From positions 1-61,529 of the forward strand of contig CAYUXZ010000011.1 of NCBI GenBank assembly GCA_964449135.1: a stretch of DNA of 61,529 nucleotides, written 5' to 3'. The translations under genes and the position numbers were made by a program. This DNA is from SZAS-103 sp964449135. GTDB lineage: Bacteria; Pseudomonadota; Gammaproteobacteria; Xanthomonadales; Xanthomonadaceae. The notes beneath the pieces are model-generated. The model was not told the DNA's origin. It was given only the letters and a program-made list of their open reading frames with translations, and did not search any database. Positions within the stretch are counted from its first letter, which is position 1, and every line of letters starts with the position of its first letter. Of the stretch, positions 33,504-42,010 are shown piece after piece.

Positions 33504-34217
33504 TCACATGTGGCGTTCGAGCTTGACGCGGTCGAAGCCGCCGACCTCGAACGACAACGAACGCGGCTTGCCGCCGACGCTGACCGCGACGGTGAGCACG
33601 CGGATCTTCTCGATGTTCTCGCGAATCGCCTTCTCGTCGTCGAGGAACATCGCCTGCCTGTTCTCGGCGGACTTGGTCGCCTTGAACTGCTGCGGCGGGG
33701 CGTCATCGAACTTGACCGCGGCTTCGCAACCGGGCGGGCAGTCGAACTCGCCGCTGTCGAGCACCAGGTAGGCGCTGCGCCCCCATTTGGGATGCTCGCG
33801 CAGCACCAGCCGCACCGGCGAATTGCCGCCGTCGGGCGTCGCGTAGATCGCCGCGGTGCGCACCACGCCGTCGATGCCTTCCACCATTTCGACGTTGTAG
33901 GCCCAGAGTTTCTCCAGGCGCCGCTTGTCGCGCGCCTCGTCCACTTTCATCGCGGTATCCGACAGCGTCGCGCGCACCTCGCGCGCCGCGACCGTGTCCG
34001 GCGCGTCGTGCAGCAACTGGTTGCCGTAGGCCTGGGCGAGCTCGTACTGGCCGACCGCGCGCGCCTGGTCGTAATCGCGCGCCAGGTCGTTCGCGTGCGC
34101 TTCCAGGTCCTTGCGCGCCATCGCCGCGCGCTGGTCGGCTTCCTCGTGGCCTGAAGGCCCGCACGCGGCCAGCAGCGATGCGCAGATCGCGGCCAACGCC
34201 CAATTCGTCGTTTTCAT
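33504..34217 (-). CDS. Lipoprotein of unknown function
   Basis: The protein is 237 residues, starting MKTTNWALAAICASLLAACGPSG, with a clear LAAC lipobox. A charged coiled-coil segment (about 25-90) precedes a beta-rich domain with YLVLDSGEFDCPPGC and VSVGGKPRSLSFEVGGF. No family is recognised. Its ATG overlaps the stop of the hydrolase gene upstream (ATGA), and the hydrolase in turn follows the M1 peptidase by 2 bp, so all three are one operon and may share an envelope or peptide-processing role. Confidence 0.7.
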   Translation of the reverse strand: MKTTNWALAAICASLLAACGPSGHEEADQRAAMARKDLEAHANDLARDYDQARAVGQYELAQAYGNQLLHDAPDTVAAREVRATLSDTAMKVDEARDKRRLEKLWAYNVEMVEGIDGVVRTAAIYATPDGGNSPVRLVLREHPKWGRSAYLVLDSGEFDCPPGCEAAVKFDDAPPQQFKATKSAENRQAMFLDDEKAIRENIEKIRVLTVAVSVGGKPRSLSFEVGGFDRVKLERHM

Positions 34218-35200
34218 CGCAGGAAATCCTCGAGCGCGGCCGCGGTTTCGGCGGTGCGCTCCATCATCGGCATGTGGCCGCATCCGTTCAAGAGGACGCA
34301 GCGGCTGTCGTTCAGGCCGGCGTGGAAAACCGCCGCCGCGCTGGAATCGATGACGCGGTCGTCACGCCCCCACAGCAACAGCACCGGCGCGCGGATCGCC
34401 GGCAGTTCGGCCTGCAGGGCGAAGGCGTCGGGGCCGCGGCCGATGTCGTCGAGCACGACCTGCTCGAACACCGAATCCTGGCGACGCAACCGCACCAGCG
34501 CTTCGTCGAACGGCCAGGGCACGAACGGCGGCTTGGCGAACACGATGCCCAGGAAGCGGCGCAGATCGGCGCGATCGTTGACGGCGAACGGATTCTCGCC
34601 GGCGAGCACGCCCAGGCCGAATGCGTTTTCCTCGAACAGCACGCCCGAGGCCGACATCAGCACGAGTTTTTCCACGAGCGCGGGATGGCGCGCGGCGAGC
34701 AGGCCGGCGAGTTGCCCGCCCATCGAATGCCCGACCAGCAGCGCGGGCGGGCCTTCGGCGCCGACGATGCGCGGCAACGCGCGCAGGAACGCGGCGAGGC
34801 GTTCGACCTGCGCGTTCGCGCCGTAATCGGCGCCGGCATGGCGTTCGGACTCGCCCCAGCCGGGCAGGTCGGGCGCGATCACGCGGTACCTGCGAGCGAG
34901 CACGCGCATCAGCTGCAGCCAATTTTCCTTGCCGCCGGTGAATCCGTGCACGAGCACGATCGTCTTACGCTGCGGATCGGGCGCGAACACCGAATTGCGA
35001 CGACGCGGTTTCGAATGGCCCGCATCCAGATATCGCCAGCGATGCCCCGCGACCTCGATCGTTCGCCGGCGCGCGCCCGCGAACGCGCGCTGGCGCGCAA
35101 ACTCGGCCGCGAGGAACCACTCCGGCTTCAGCGCCGCGGCCGTCGCGGTCGCCGCCGCGACGCCCATCGCCGCCCACAGTGCGCCGCGGTTTTTCCGCAT
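34214..35200 (-). CDS. Alpha/beta-fold hydrolase, membrane-anchored
   Basis: The protein is 328 residues starting MRKNRGALWAAMGVAAATA, which gives an uncleaved N-terminal membrane segment. The hydrolase core follows with LVHGFTGGKENW, nucleophile elbow GHSMGG, WGRDDRVID (Asp) and GCGHMPMMER (His). It resembles serine esterases/lipases of the 2-hydroxymuconic-hydrolase type; substrate unknown. It sits in a three-gene operon: M1 peptidase, hydrolase, lipoprotein. Confidence 0.85.
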   Translation of the reverse strand: MRKNRGALWAAMGVAAATATAAALKPEWFLAAEFARQRAFAGARRRTIEVAGHRWRYLDAGHSKPRRRNSVFAPDPQRKTIVLVHGFTGGKENWLQLMRVLARRYRVIAPDLPGWGESERHAGADYGANAQVERLAAFLRALPRIVGAEGPPALLVGHSMGGQLAGLLAARHPALVEKLVLMSASGVLFEENAFGLGVLAGENPFAVNDRADLRRFLGIVFAKPPFVPWPFDEALVRLRRQDSVFEQVVLDDIGRGPDAFALQAELPAIRAPVLLLWGRDDRVIDSSAAAVFHAGLNDSRCVLLNGCGHMPMMERTAETAAALEDFLR

Positions 35201-35202
35201 CG

Positions 35203-37152
35203 TCAATTCGCGGGTTTGGCCTTGTCTAGCACGGCTTGCACTGAAGCAGCAGTGATCGGGTGGTAGCCCGGCTTGGCCTTCTCGAACACGTCCTTCGCGA
35301 ACGCCAGTCCGTCCTGCGTCTTCACCAGCGCCGAATAGGTGGGCAGGACCAGCTTCAGCCGCCCGACGCGCTGCAGGAACGCGGCGATCGCCGGACGCGC
35401 GCCGGCATCGCCGCCGCGCACCGCGATCGGATACCAACGCTGCGCGATCTCGCCGTTGGCCGTGCCGCTGAGGTGGTAGGCCTGGTCGAGCGCGCCGACC
35501 TGCGCGGCGGTCAGCGTTTCCGGCATCGCATCGAGGAAGCGCTCCCATTCCTGCGTGACCCACTTGCCGGTGACGGCCGCCGCCGGCAGCGCGCCGCCGT
35601 CGAGCCAGGCCTTGCGCGCGGCATCCACCGCATCGAAGCGCTCCGAAGCCGCGCGCGTGGCGAACGCCGGGATGCCGGGCTCGTGCAACCACTCGTGCAG
35701 TTCGGCGTCGGTGACAGCCTTGGGATTCTTCGTCAACAGGGTCGCCCGCAGGTATTTCTCGAAGTCGTCCGTGGAGATGCTGTGGAATGCATAGGTGTCA
35801 AAATACGAGCGCAGGAACGGATCGAACGTCGCGCGGCCGAAGCGTTGTTCGAGGAACTGCAGGAACCACGCGCCCTTGGTGTAGGCGATGGACGAGATCG
35901 CATCGTCGGGATCGCGCCCGCCCAGCGGCGGCAGCATCAGGACCTGGTCGGCGGGCTTGATGTCCTCGCGGGTGATCTCGCGCCCCAGTTCGCTCTGATC
36001 GATCACGCGCTCCATGTCGGCGAGGTCGCGGCCGTACAGGGACTCGGTTAGCCGCCCCTGCACATACGTGGTGAAGCCCTCGTTGAGCCAGATGTCCTTC
36101 CAGCTCGCATTGGTGACGAGGTTGCCCGACCAGGAATGCGCGAGTTCGTGCGCGACCAGCGAGACCAGCGACTTGTCGCCGACGATCACGGTCGGCGTGG
36201 CGAAGGTCAGGCGCGGATTCTCCATGCCGCCGAACGGGAACGACGGCGGCAGCACGAGCAGGTCGTAGCGCGTCCAGCGGTACGGGCCATAGAGTTCCTC
36301 GGCGGCCTGGATCATCTTCTCGGTGTCGGCAAACTCGGTCCTGGCCTTGTCTACCATCGCCGGCTCGGCCCAGACGCCGGAACGATCGGAGATCTTGCGG
36401 AACGTCAGGTCGCCGACCGCGATCGCGAGCAGGTAGGACGGAACGGCCTGCTCCATCTTGAAGCTGTAGTCACCGGTGCGCTGCGCATCCGGCTTGTTGT
36501 CGCCGCTCATCAGCGCCATCACGGTCGGTGCCGTGGTGATGTGCGCGGTCCACGAGAAACGCACGCCCGGCGTGTCCTGTAGCGGGATCCACGAACGCGC
36601 GTGGATCGCCTCGGACTGGCTGAACATGAAGGGCAGCTTCCTGCCTTCGGTCATTGCCGGCTCCAGCCATTGCAGGCCCGACGCATTCGGCGCGGTCGCG
36701 TAGGTGATGCGCACTTGCCGCATCTGGCGCGGCTCGGTGATCGTGAGCTTGCTGCCGAGCACCGGATCGCGCGGCGCAAGCTCGTACGTCAGCGGAATCC
36801 AGGTGTCGGTGCCGTCGTTGCCCTCGACCTTGCTGATCTCCAGATCGCGCGTATCCAGCACCAGCGGATGCACCTGCAGGTCTTTCCAGACCAGGTCCAT
36901 CGTCGCCGTGCCGGCGAGCTGCTTCTTGTCGAAGTCCACCGCGAGGTCGAGCGCGAGGTGGCTGACCTTCACGGTGTCCGGATCGGCGAAGCTGCTCTCG
37001 TCATGCGTGCGTGCCACTGCGGCGGGCGCTTCGGCCTGCGGTGCGGACGCGTGCTTGACGACCAGCGGCTTGGCGGCGGGCGCAGGTTGCTCGCGCTGGC
37101 ACGCGGCAAGCGCGACGACGCAGGCGAGGGACAGGATCAGGAAAGGACGCAT
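35203..37152 (-). CDS. M1 family metallopeptidase (leukotriene-A4-hydrolase-like), lipoprotein
   Basis: The protein is 649 residues, starting MRPFLILSLACVVALAACQRE with a lipobox LAAC. Zinc site HELAH (H335, E336, H339) with IWLNEGFTTY, preceded by FPFGGMENP, which is the LTA4H-type substrate loop. The C-terminal helical region looks like the LTA4H C-terminal domain. It differs from the other M1 enzyme in this window (16492-19152). A Glu/Ala/His-rich linker follows the signal. Periplasmic aminopeptidase activity is inferred. It precedes the hydrolase gene by 2 bp. Confidence 0.93.
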   Translation of the reverse strand: MRPFLILSLACVVALAACQREQPAPAAKPLVVKHASAPQAEAPAAVARTHDESSFADPDTVKVSHLALDLAVDFDKKQLAGTATMDLVWKDLQVHPLVLDTRDLEISKVEGNDGTDTWIPLTYELAPRDPVLGSKLTITEPRQMRQVRITYATAPNASGLQWLEPAMTEGRKLPFMFSQSEAIHARSWIPLQDTPGVRFSWTAHITTAPTVMALMSGDNKPDAQRTGDYSFKMEQAVPSYLLAIAVGDLTFRKISDRSGVWAEPAMVDKARTEFADTEKMIQAAEELYGPYRWTRYDLLVLPPSFPFGGMENPRLTFATPTVIVGDKSLVSLVAHELAHSWSGNLVTNASWKDIWLNEGFTTYVQGRLTESLYGRDLADMERVIDQSELGREITREDIKPADQVLMLPPLGGRDPDDAISSIAYTKGAWFLQFLEQRFGRATFDPFLRSYFDTYAFHSISTDDFEKYLRATLLTKNPKAVTDAELHEWLHEPGIPAFATRAASERFDAVDAARKAWLDGGALPAAAVTGKWVTQEWERFLDAMPETLTAAQVGALDQAYHLSGTANGEIAQRWYPIAVRGGDAGARPAIAAFLQRVGRLKLVLPTYSALVKTQDGLAFAKDVFEKAKPGYHPITAASVQAVLDKAKPAN

Positions 37153-37202
37153 GGCGGCACCGGCTTGGGGGCGGACGCCGGCAGTGTACTTCAGGCCGCG
37201 GC

Positions 37203-37979
37203 TTACACGCTGTAACCGCCGTGGATCGCCACGATGCCGCCGCTGAGGTCGCGGTACGCGCAGCGTTCGAAGCCGGCGTCTTCCATCATCGCCTTCAATT
37301 CCGCCTGCGGCGGATGCCGGCGGATGGATTCGGCGAGGTAGCGGTAGCTGCCCGCATCCTTCGCGAACAGCTGCCCCAGACGAGGCAACACCTGGAAGGA
37401 ATGGAACTCGTAGAGCGGCTTGAACCAGTCGGCTTTCACGTGCGAGAACTCGAGCACCAGCGCGCGTCCGCCGACCTTCAGCACGCGCCGCATCTCGCGC
37501 AACGCGGCGGGTTTGTCGGTGACGTTGCGCAGGCCGAAGGCGATCGTGACGAGGTCGAAGCTGCGGTCCGGGAACGGCAGCGCCTCGGCGTTGCATTGCA
37601 CGTAATCAATGCCTCGCACCAGGCCGCGGTCGGTGAGCCGGTCGCGACCGACGACGAGCATGTCGCCGTTGATGTCGCCGAGCACCACGCTCCCTTCCGC
37701 GCCCACGCGTTCGTGCAGCAGCGCCGCGACGTCCCCGGTGCCTCCGGCCAGATCGAGCACCGCATCGCCGTGCCGCACGCCCGAGGTGCCGACGAAATAG
37801 CGCTTCCACAGCCGGTGCACGCCCAGCGACATCAGGTCGTTCATCACGTCGTAGCTGCGCGCGACCGAGGAGAACACCTCGCCGACGAGGCGCTTCTTCT
37901 CGCCGACCGCGACCTCGCGGTAGCCGAAGTGGGTAGTCGGGACCTCGGTGGTCCCGGGCTTGTCCGCGGGGTCGCTCAT
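37203..37979 (-). CDS. ubiE: Ubiquinone/menaquinone C-methyltransferase
   Basis: The protein is 258 residues, starting MSDPADKPGTTEVPTTHFG. UbiE/COQ5 hallmarks: FSSVARSYDVMNDLMSLGVHR, SAM-binding DLAGGTGDVA, NAEALPFPDRSFDLVTIAFGLRNV, and the C-terminal GGIVAIHGGYSV. It C-methylates the benzoquinone ring in ubiquinone synthesis. The chorismatase at 4513-5469 could supply the 4-hydroxybenzoate. It is divergent from the VOC gene with 59 bp between starts. Confidence 0.96.
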   Translation of the reverse strand: MSDPADKPGTTEVPTTHFGYREVAVGEKKRLVGEVFSSVARSYDVMNDLMSLGVHRLWKRYFVGTSGVRHGDAVLDLAGGTGDVAALLHERVGAEGSVVLGDINGDMLVVGRDRLTDRGLVRGIDYVQCNAEALPFPDRSFDLVTIAFGLRNVTDKPAALREMRRVLKVGGRALVLEFSHVKADWFKPLYEFHSFQVLPRLGQLFAKDAGSYRYLAESIRRHPPQAELKAMMEDAGFERCAYRDLSGGIVAIHGGYSV

Positions 37980-38038
37980 GCGCACAGTATGGCATCGTCG
38001 CCCAGCCCCTATCGAACACGCACCCATCGAACCAACCC

Positions 38039-38452
38039 ATGCGCGCGTTGCCGAATCATCTCGACCTCACCGTCAGCGACCTCGCGCGTTCGGTCGCGTT
38101 CTACGACCTCGTGCTCGGCGCGCTGGGTTATGCGCGTTCCGGCGAGTACGCGGGCGACGTGCCGTGCTGGGTCATCGCCGACGGCTCGGGCCGCGAATTC
38201 AGCATCGGCCTGCATGCGGCGCGTTCGGATCGCCCACACGACCGCTACGCGACAGGACTGCACCACCTCGCCTTCCACACCGGCAGCCGCGCCGAGGTCG
38301 ATGCCTTCCACAACCTGCTGAAGCGCGAAAACCTGCGCGTGCTCGATGCGCCCGCCCAGTACGATTACACGCCAGGCTACTACGCGGTGTTCTTCGCCGA
38401 CCCGGACGGCATCAAGCTCGAACTCGTTTACGAACCGCGCTTCGATGGGTGA
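38039..38452 (+). CDS. VOC / glyoxalase-fold protein
   Basis: The protein is 137 residues. It has the vicinal-oxygen-chelate fold: HLDLTVSDLARSVAFYD, LHHLAFHTGSRAEVDAF, and VFFADPDGIKLELVYEP with the metal-binding His and Glu. Members include glyoxalases, dioxygenases and resistance proteins; which this is cannot be told. Stand-alone, divergent from ubiE. A GC palindrome (CGGGGGCGCCCCCG, 38466-38479) lies just downstream and may be its terminator. Confidence 0.82.
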   Translation: MRALPNHLDLTVSDLARSVAFYDLVLGALGYARSGEYAGDVPCWVIADGSGREFSIGLHAARSDRPHDRYATGLHHLAFHTGSRAEVDAFHNLLKRENLRVLDAPAQYDYTPGYYAVFFADPDGIKLELVYEPRFDG

Positions 38453-38516
38453 ATCCGCGCATTCACGGGGGCGCCCCCGCATGTAAGCTGCAGTCGCGCT
38501 ACGAGGAGCCGCACGA

Positions 38517-38915
38517 ATGAACGTGGCGAAGTTCCAACCCGGATTCCGGATTTCCGCGATCGACGCCGGTGTTCTCGCCATCGGCGCAGCCGGTGCGTGG
38601 ATGGCTGCATCCGCCGATCGCTGGCTCGGATTCGCGATCGCCTTCGTGGTCGCGCATTTCTTCCTGTTCTGCAACGTGGTGCGCATGGACCGATCGCTGG
38701 AATTGCCGTGGGCCGGACTCTTCACGCTGCTCGCGGGGGCCACGCTGGCCACCGGCGCGCCCGGATGGATTCCGACGATGGGCACGATGCTCGCCTGCAC
38801 CGCAGTGTTCGTGGTTCTGCAGATGCGCAAGCCCTCCTATCACGGGATTTTCTGGCAGCGGATCAATCCCGGGCTGCGGGAATGGTGGGAACTCAGGCAG
38901 CGTAGCGACACGTAA
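38517..38915 (+). CDS. Small membrane protein
   Basis: The protein is 132 residues, starting MNVAKFQPGFRISAIDAG, with three or four membrane helices. GAGGAG stands 8-13 bases before the ATG. The basic tail (LREWWELRQRSDT) is likely cytoplasmic. No family recognised. The next gene begins 54 bp downstream in the same direction. Confidence 0.6.
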   Translation: MNVAKFQPGFRISAIDAGVLAIGAAGAWMAASADRWLGFAIAFVVAHFFLFCNVVRMDRSLELPWAGLFTLLAGATLATGAPGWIPTMGTMLACTAVFVVLQMRKPSYHGIFWQRINPGLREWWELRQRSDT

Positions 38916-38968
38916 TCGTGTCGTCTTTCATGGATCAGGCAGTACCGGGAGCAAGGAAAGGAAGAACC

Positions 38969-39385
38969 ATGACAACCGATTCGCCTACTTTGAAGGGTTC
39001 GTGCCTCTGCGGCGCGGTGGCTTGGGAAGCCCGTCCGCCGTTCCGGTTCTTCCAGTACTGCCACTGCTCGCGCTGTCGCAAGCGCTCGGGCACGGCGCAC
39101 GCAGCGAACCTGCTCGCTGACGCCGCGCAACTGGCGTGGACGCACGGCGAGGAATCCGTGCGTCGCTGGGAATTGCCCGGAGCGCGCGCCTACTGCACGG
39201 GCTTTTGCGCGACTTGCGGCTCGGCGCTGCCGTGGCAAACGAAGAACGGGCGGTTCTTCGTGGTGCCCGCCGGAGGCCTCGACGACGCACCCGGAATCCT
39301 TCCCGACAGGAACGTGCACTGGGATTCGCGCGCGCCGTGGTACGTGCATGCGAAGGATCTGCCCTGCCACGCTGAGGAAGGGTGA
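38969..39385 (+). CDS. GFA family protein (formaldehyde-activating enzyme-like)
   Basis: The protein is 138 residues, starting MTTDSPTLKGSCLCGAV, preceded by AAGGAAAGGAAG. Its Cys-pattern CLCG, CHCSRCRK and CATCG are the zinc-binding ligands of the GFA/Mss4-like fold. Some family members add formaldehyde to glutathione; most are uncharacterised. Position between two small membrane protein genes gives no further clue. Confidence 0.85.
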   Translation: MTTDSPTLKGSCLCGAVAWEARPPFRFFQYCHCSRCRKRSGTAHAANLLADAAQLAWTHGEESVRRWELPGARAYCTGFCATCGSALPWQTKNGRFFVVPAGGLDDAPGILPDRNVHWDSRAPWYVHAKDLPCHAEEG

Positions 39386-39428
39386 TCCGCAGGAACCCGC
39401 CACCATCCGATTCGCCGAGGTGCGCTCC

Positions 39429-39794
39429 ATGAAATTCGCCAGTCGCCTGTTCCTGCTCGCCGGCATCTACGGCATCGTCGGCCTGGTGCCGCAATACTTC
39501 ATGGAGGCGAAGATCGGCCGCGACAACCCGCCGCCGATCACGCATCCGGAGTTCTTCTACGGCTTCCTCGGCGTCGCGCTGGCCTTCCAGTTCCTGTTCC
39601 TGATCATCGCCCGCGATCCGCAGCGCTACCGGATGGCGATGCTGCCCGGTGCGCTGGAGAAGATCGGCTTCGGCGCGGCCGGCGTCGCGCTCTGGCTGCA
39701 AGCCCGTGCGCCGACGCAGATGTTGGCCTTCGGCATCCTCGACCTCGTGTTCGCGGCCCTGTTCTTGGAGGCGTTCCGCCGGACGCCCGCCTGA
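39429..39794 (+). CDS. Small four-helix membrane protein
   Basis: The protein is 121 residues, starting MKFASRLFLLAGIYGIVGLVP, with four hydrophobic segments. It contains the short conserved-looking stretch GFLGVALAFQFLFLIIARDPQRYR. No family was recognised. It comes 43 bp after the GFA gene. Confidence 0.6.
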   Translation: MKFASRLFLLAGIYGIVGLVPQYFMEAKIGRDNPPPITHPEFFYGFLGVALAFQFLFLIIARDPQRYRMAMLPGALEKIGFGAAGVALWLQARAPTQMLAFGILDLVFAALFLEAFRRTPA

Positions 39795-39820
39795 GCATTG
39801 CGCGTTCCGCGCGTGCCCAC

Positions 39821-39844
39821 CCCTCCCCTGCACGCAGGGGAGGG
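39821..39844. terminator. GC-rich hairpin, possible terminator or dispersed palindrome
   Basis: CCCTCCCCTG and CAGGGGAGGG form a 10-bp stem with a four-base loop. A run of six T lies 14 bases further on the plus strand (39859-39864 region). It may terminate the small membrane protein gene, or be a GC-rich palindromic repeat of the kind common in Xanthomonadales. Confidence 0.4.
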
Positions 39845-39913
39845 AGAGATAGTGTGATTTTTTCCCGCCCTCGCGCGAATCACGGGTTGTAGCGCAGGAT
39901 CGGGAGAACGACG

Positions 39914-40447
39914 GTGCAGGCAGTTTCGATGGAGATCGCGATGGGCGGAGCGCGGGAACGGTTCCAGGCACTGCTCGCGCAGCACGAGAAGATCGTGTTC
40001 AAGGTCGCGGCGATGTATTGCCGCGACCCCGAGGACCGGCGCGACCTCGCCCAGGAGATCGCCGCGCAGGCTTGGCGTTCGTTCGGCGGCTACGCCCCCT
40101 CGCGACCGTTCTCGACCTGGATGTACCGGATCGCGCTCAACGTCGCGATTTCGCATTCGCGCAACGCGGGATTGCGCGCCCGCCACACGGTCGCGCTCGA
40201 CGCGGACGCCCACGATCTCGCCGACGAGGGCGCGATGCCGCACGAGGCCGACGAGCGCGTGCGCGCGCTGCACCGCTTCATCGCGGGCCTGGGCTCACTC
40301 GATCGCGCGCTGATGCTGCTCTACCTCGAAGACCGCAGCTACCGCGAGATCGCCGACGTACTCGGCATCAGCGAAACCAACGTCGCCACGAAAATCAACC
40401 GGCTCAAGCAACGCGCGCGTGCCGGCCTGTCGGAGAACGAACAATGA
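39914..40447 (+). CDS. ECF RNA polymerase sigma factor
   Basis: The protein is 177 residues. The GTG at 39914 has GGGAGA seven bases ahead; ATG 39929 is an alternative. Region 2 includes RRDLAQEIAAQAWRSF and FSTWMYRIALNVAI; region 4 has the helix-turn-helix YREIADVLGISETNVATKINRLKQ. It selects promoters in response to a signal. Its stop overlaps the start of the next gene (ATGA). The partner is a membrane protein without a recognisable anti-sigma zinc motif, so the switching mechanism is unclear. Confidence 0.88.
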   Translation: MQAVSMEIAMGGARERFQALLAQHEKIVFKVAAMYCRDPEDRRDLAQEIAAQAWRSFGGYAPSRPFSTWMYRIALNVAISHSRNAGLRARHTVALDADAHDLADEGAMPHEADERVRALHRFIAGLGSLDRALMLLYLEDRSYREIADVLGISETNVATKINRLKQRARAGLSENEQ

Positions 40448-41112
40448 ACCGGAGCAACGCCATGGAACTCGACGAAATGAAATCCGCGTGGCAAGAACTG
40501 AATCAGCGCCTCGAAACGCAGACCGCGCTGAACCTGCATCTGTTCAAGGAAGGCAAGCTCGATCGCATGCGTCGCGGCCTGCGTCCGCTGGTATGGGGAC
40601 AGTCCTTCCAGATCATCGCCGGCGTGGCGCTCGCGCTGCTCGGCGGCGGATTCTGGCCGGAGCACCTCGACGTGCCGCACCTGTGGATCGCGGGCGCGCT
40701 GGTGCATCTGTCCGGCATCTCGATGATCGCACTGGGCGCGTGGATGCTCGCGATGATCTCGCGGATCGACTACAGCGCACCGCTACTCGCGATCCAGCGC
40801 CAGCTCGCGCTGATGCGCAGGGTCTACGTGCGCGGCGGCTTGTTCGTCGGCCTGCAGTGGTGGTTCGCGTGGATCCCGTTGGGGATGGTGCTGATCGGCT
40901 ACGCGGGAGTGGATGTGTACAAGCAGGCGCCGTCGGTGCTCTGGATCGGTTGCGCGGTCGGCATCGTCGGGACGCTCGCGACCTGGGGCTTCGTGCGCTG
41001 GACGCGGACGCGCCCGCAGCTCTCGAAGTGGCTCGAGGAGCAGGCTGCGGGGCGGGGCCTCGTCGGTGCGCAGCGCTTTCTCGACGAGATCGCGCGGTTC
41101 GAGAAAGAATAA
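40444..41112 (+). CDS. Membrane protein, putative partner of the ECF sigma factor
   Basis: The protein is 222 residues. A cytoplasmic N-terminal helix of ~45 residues (MELDEMKSAWQELNQRLETQ) is followed by four membrane helices and a short basic tail. A helical cytoplasmic arm before the membrane is the expected layout of an anti-sigma factor, but no HxxxCxxC motif is present. Translational overlap (ATGA) with the sigma gene strongly suggests joint function. It resembles Xanthomonadales membrane proteins of unknown function. Confidence 0.65.
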   Translation: MNRSNAMELDEMKSAWQELNQRLETQTALNLHLFKEGKLDRMRRGLRPLVWGQSFQIIAGVALALLGGGFWPEHLDVPHLWIAGALVHLSGISMIALGAWMLAMISRIDYSAPLLAIQRQLALMRRVYVRGGLFVGLQWWFAWIPLGMVLIGYAGVDVYKQAPSVLWIGCAVGIVGTLATWGFVRWTRTRPQLSKWLEEQAAGRGLVGAQRFLDEIARFEKE

Positions 41113-41148
41113 GCACTGCCTTCCATGCTGGACGGAAATCAGACCGCC

Positions 41149-41604
41149 ATGAGGAAATGGTTGTTGCTGGGTATCGTTGTTGCCGCGATCGCCTACTTCG
41201 CGTTCGGCGGCAATCGCGTCGCGTTTGCCCCGAGCGATCCGCCCGCGGCCGCTGCACCGGCTTCGGACACGGAAGGGAACTCGATCGATGCGGCGGTCGC
41301 GGCGCACTCGCATGGGCTGGAAGTCGAAGGTAGCGGGAAGGTCATCCGTTTGCTGCCCGACGACACCGAAGGCAGCCGCCACCAACGGTTCATCGTGCGC
41401 CTGCACTCCGGAGCCAGCCTGCTGATAGCGCACAACATCGATCTCGCACCGCGCATTGCGCCGCTCTCCGAGGGCGACACCGTTTCCTTCCGCGGCGACT
41501 ACGAATGGAATCCGCGCGGCGGCGTGGTCCACTGGACGCACCGCGACCCGGGCGGACGGCACGAGGCTGGCTGGATCCGTCGCGACGGCCAGGTGTTCCA
41601 GTAG
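41149..41604 (+). CDS. DUF3465 protein
   Basis: The protein is 151 residues, starting MRKWLLLGIVVAAIAYFAFGG; a first ATG at 41125 would add eight residues. An N-terminal anchor is followed by a ~100-residue domain with GKVIRLLPDDTEGSRHQRF, IAHNIDLAPRIAPLSEGDTV and NPRGGVVHWTHRDPGGRH, the blocks of DUF3465. Function unknown; the fold is probably an OB-like barrel exported to the periplasm. Confidence 0.82.
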   Translation: MRKWLLLGIVVAAIAYFAFGGNRVAFAPSDPPAAAAPASDTEGNSIDAAVAAHSHGLEVEGSGKVIRLLPDDTEGSRHQRFIVRLHSGASLLIAHNIDLAPRIAPLSEGDTVSFRGDYEWNPRGGVVHWTHRDPGGRHEAGWIRRDGQVFQ

Positions 41605-41650
41605 GAAGGTCGCCGACCGCGGCATCGCGCGCGATGTTCCCGCGCGTCCG

Positions 41651-42010
41651 TCAGCGATCCCGCGAAGCGCCAGCTGCTTGCAGCGCAGCAAGATAGTTCG
41701 CCCAGCGCATCTCGTATTCGCGGCCCAGCGCGTGCAGCAGCGTCCAACTGAAGATGCCGCTGGCGTGGCCATCGTCGAAGCGCAGCAACACGCCGTAGTG
41801 GCCCACCGGTTCGATCGCGGAGATGTTGACGTCGCGCTTGCCGTTCACCAGCACCTTCTGCCCGGGTCCGTGGCCCTGCACTTCCGCGCTCGGCGATTCC
41901 ACGCGCAGGTATTCGCAAGGCAGGCGAAAGCTCTCGCCGCTGTCGAAGGAAACTTCCAGCGCGTGCGAGGCGCGGTGCAGCACAAGGTTCGTGACACGCG
42001 GCGAGGTCAT
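41651..42010 (-). CDS. DUF971 protein
   Basis: The protein is 119 residues. DUF971 (gamma-butyrobetaine hydroxylase-like N-terminal domain) blocks are present: LVLHRASHALEVSFDSGE, LPCEYLRVESPSAEV, VGHYGVLLRFDDGHASGIFSW. Related proteins are found near hslVU or xerC in gammaproteobacteria and may be linked to iron-sulfur or Mrp-type proteins, without proof. Its ATG overlaps the xerC stop (ATGA). Confidence 0.87.
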   Translation of the reverse strand: MTSPRVTNLVLHRASHALEVSFDSGESFRLPCEYLRVESPSAEVQGHGPGQKVLVNGKRDVNISAIEPVGHYGVLLRFDDGHASGIFSWTLLHALGREYEMRWANYLAALQAAGASRDR

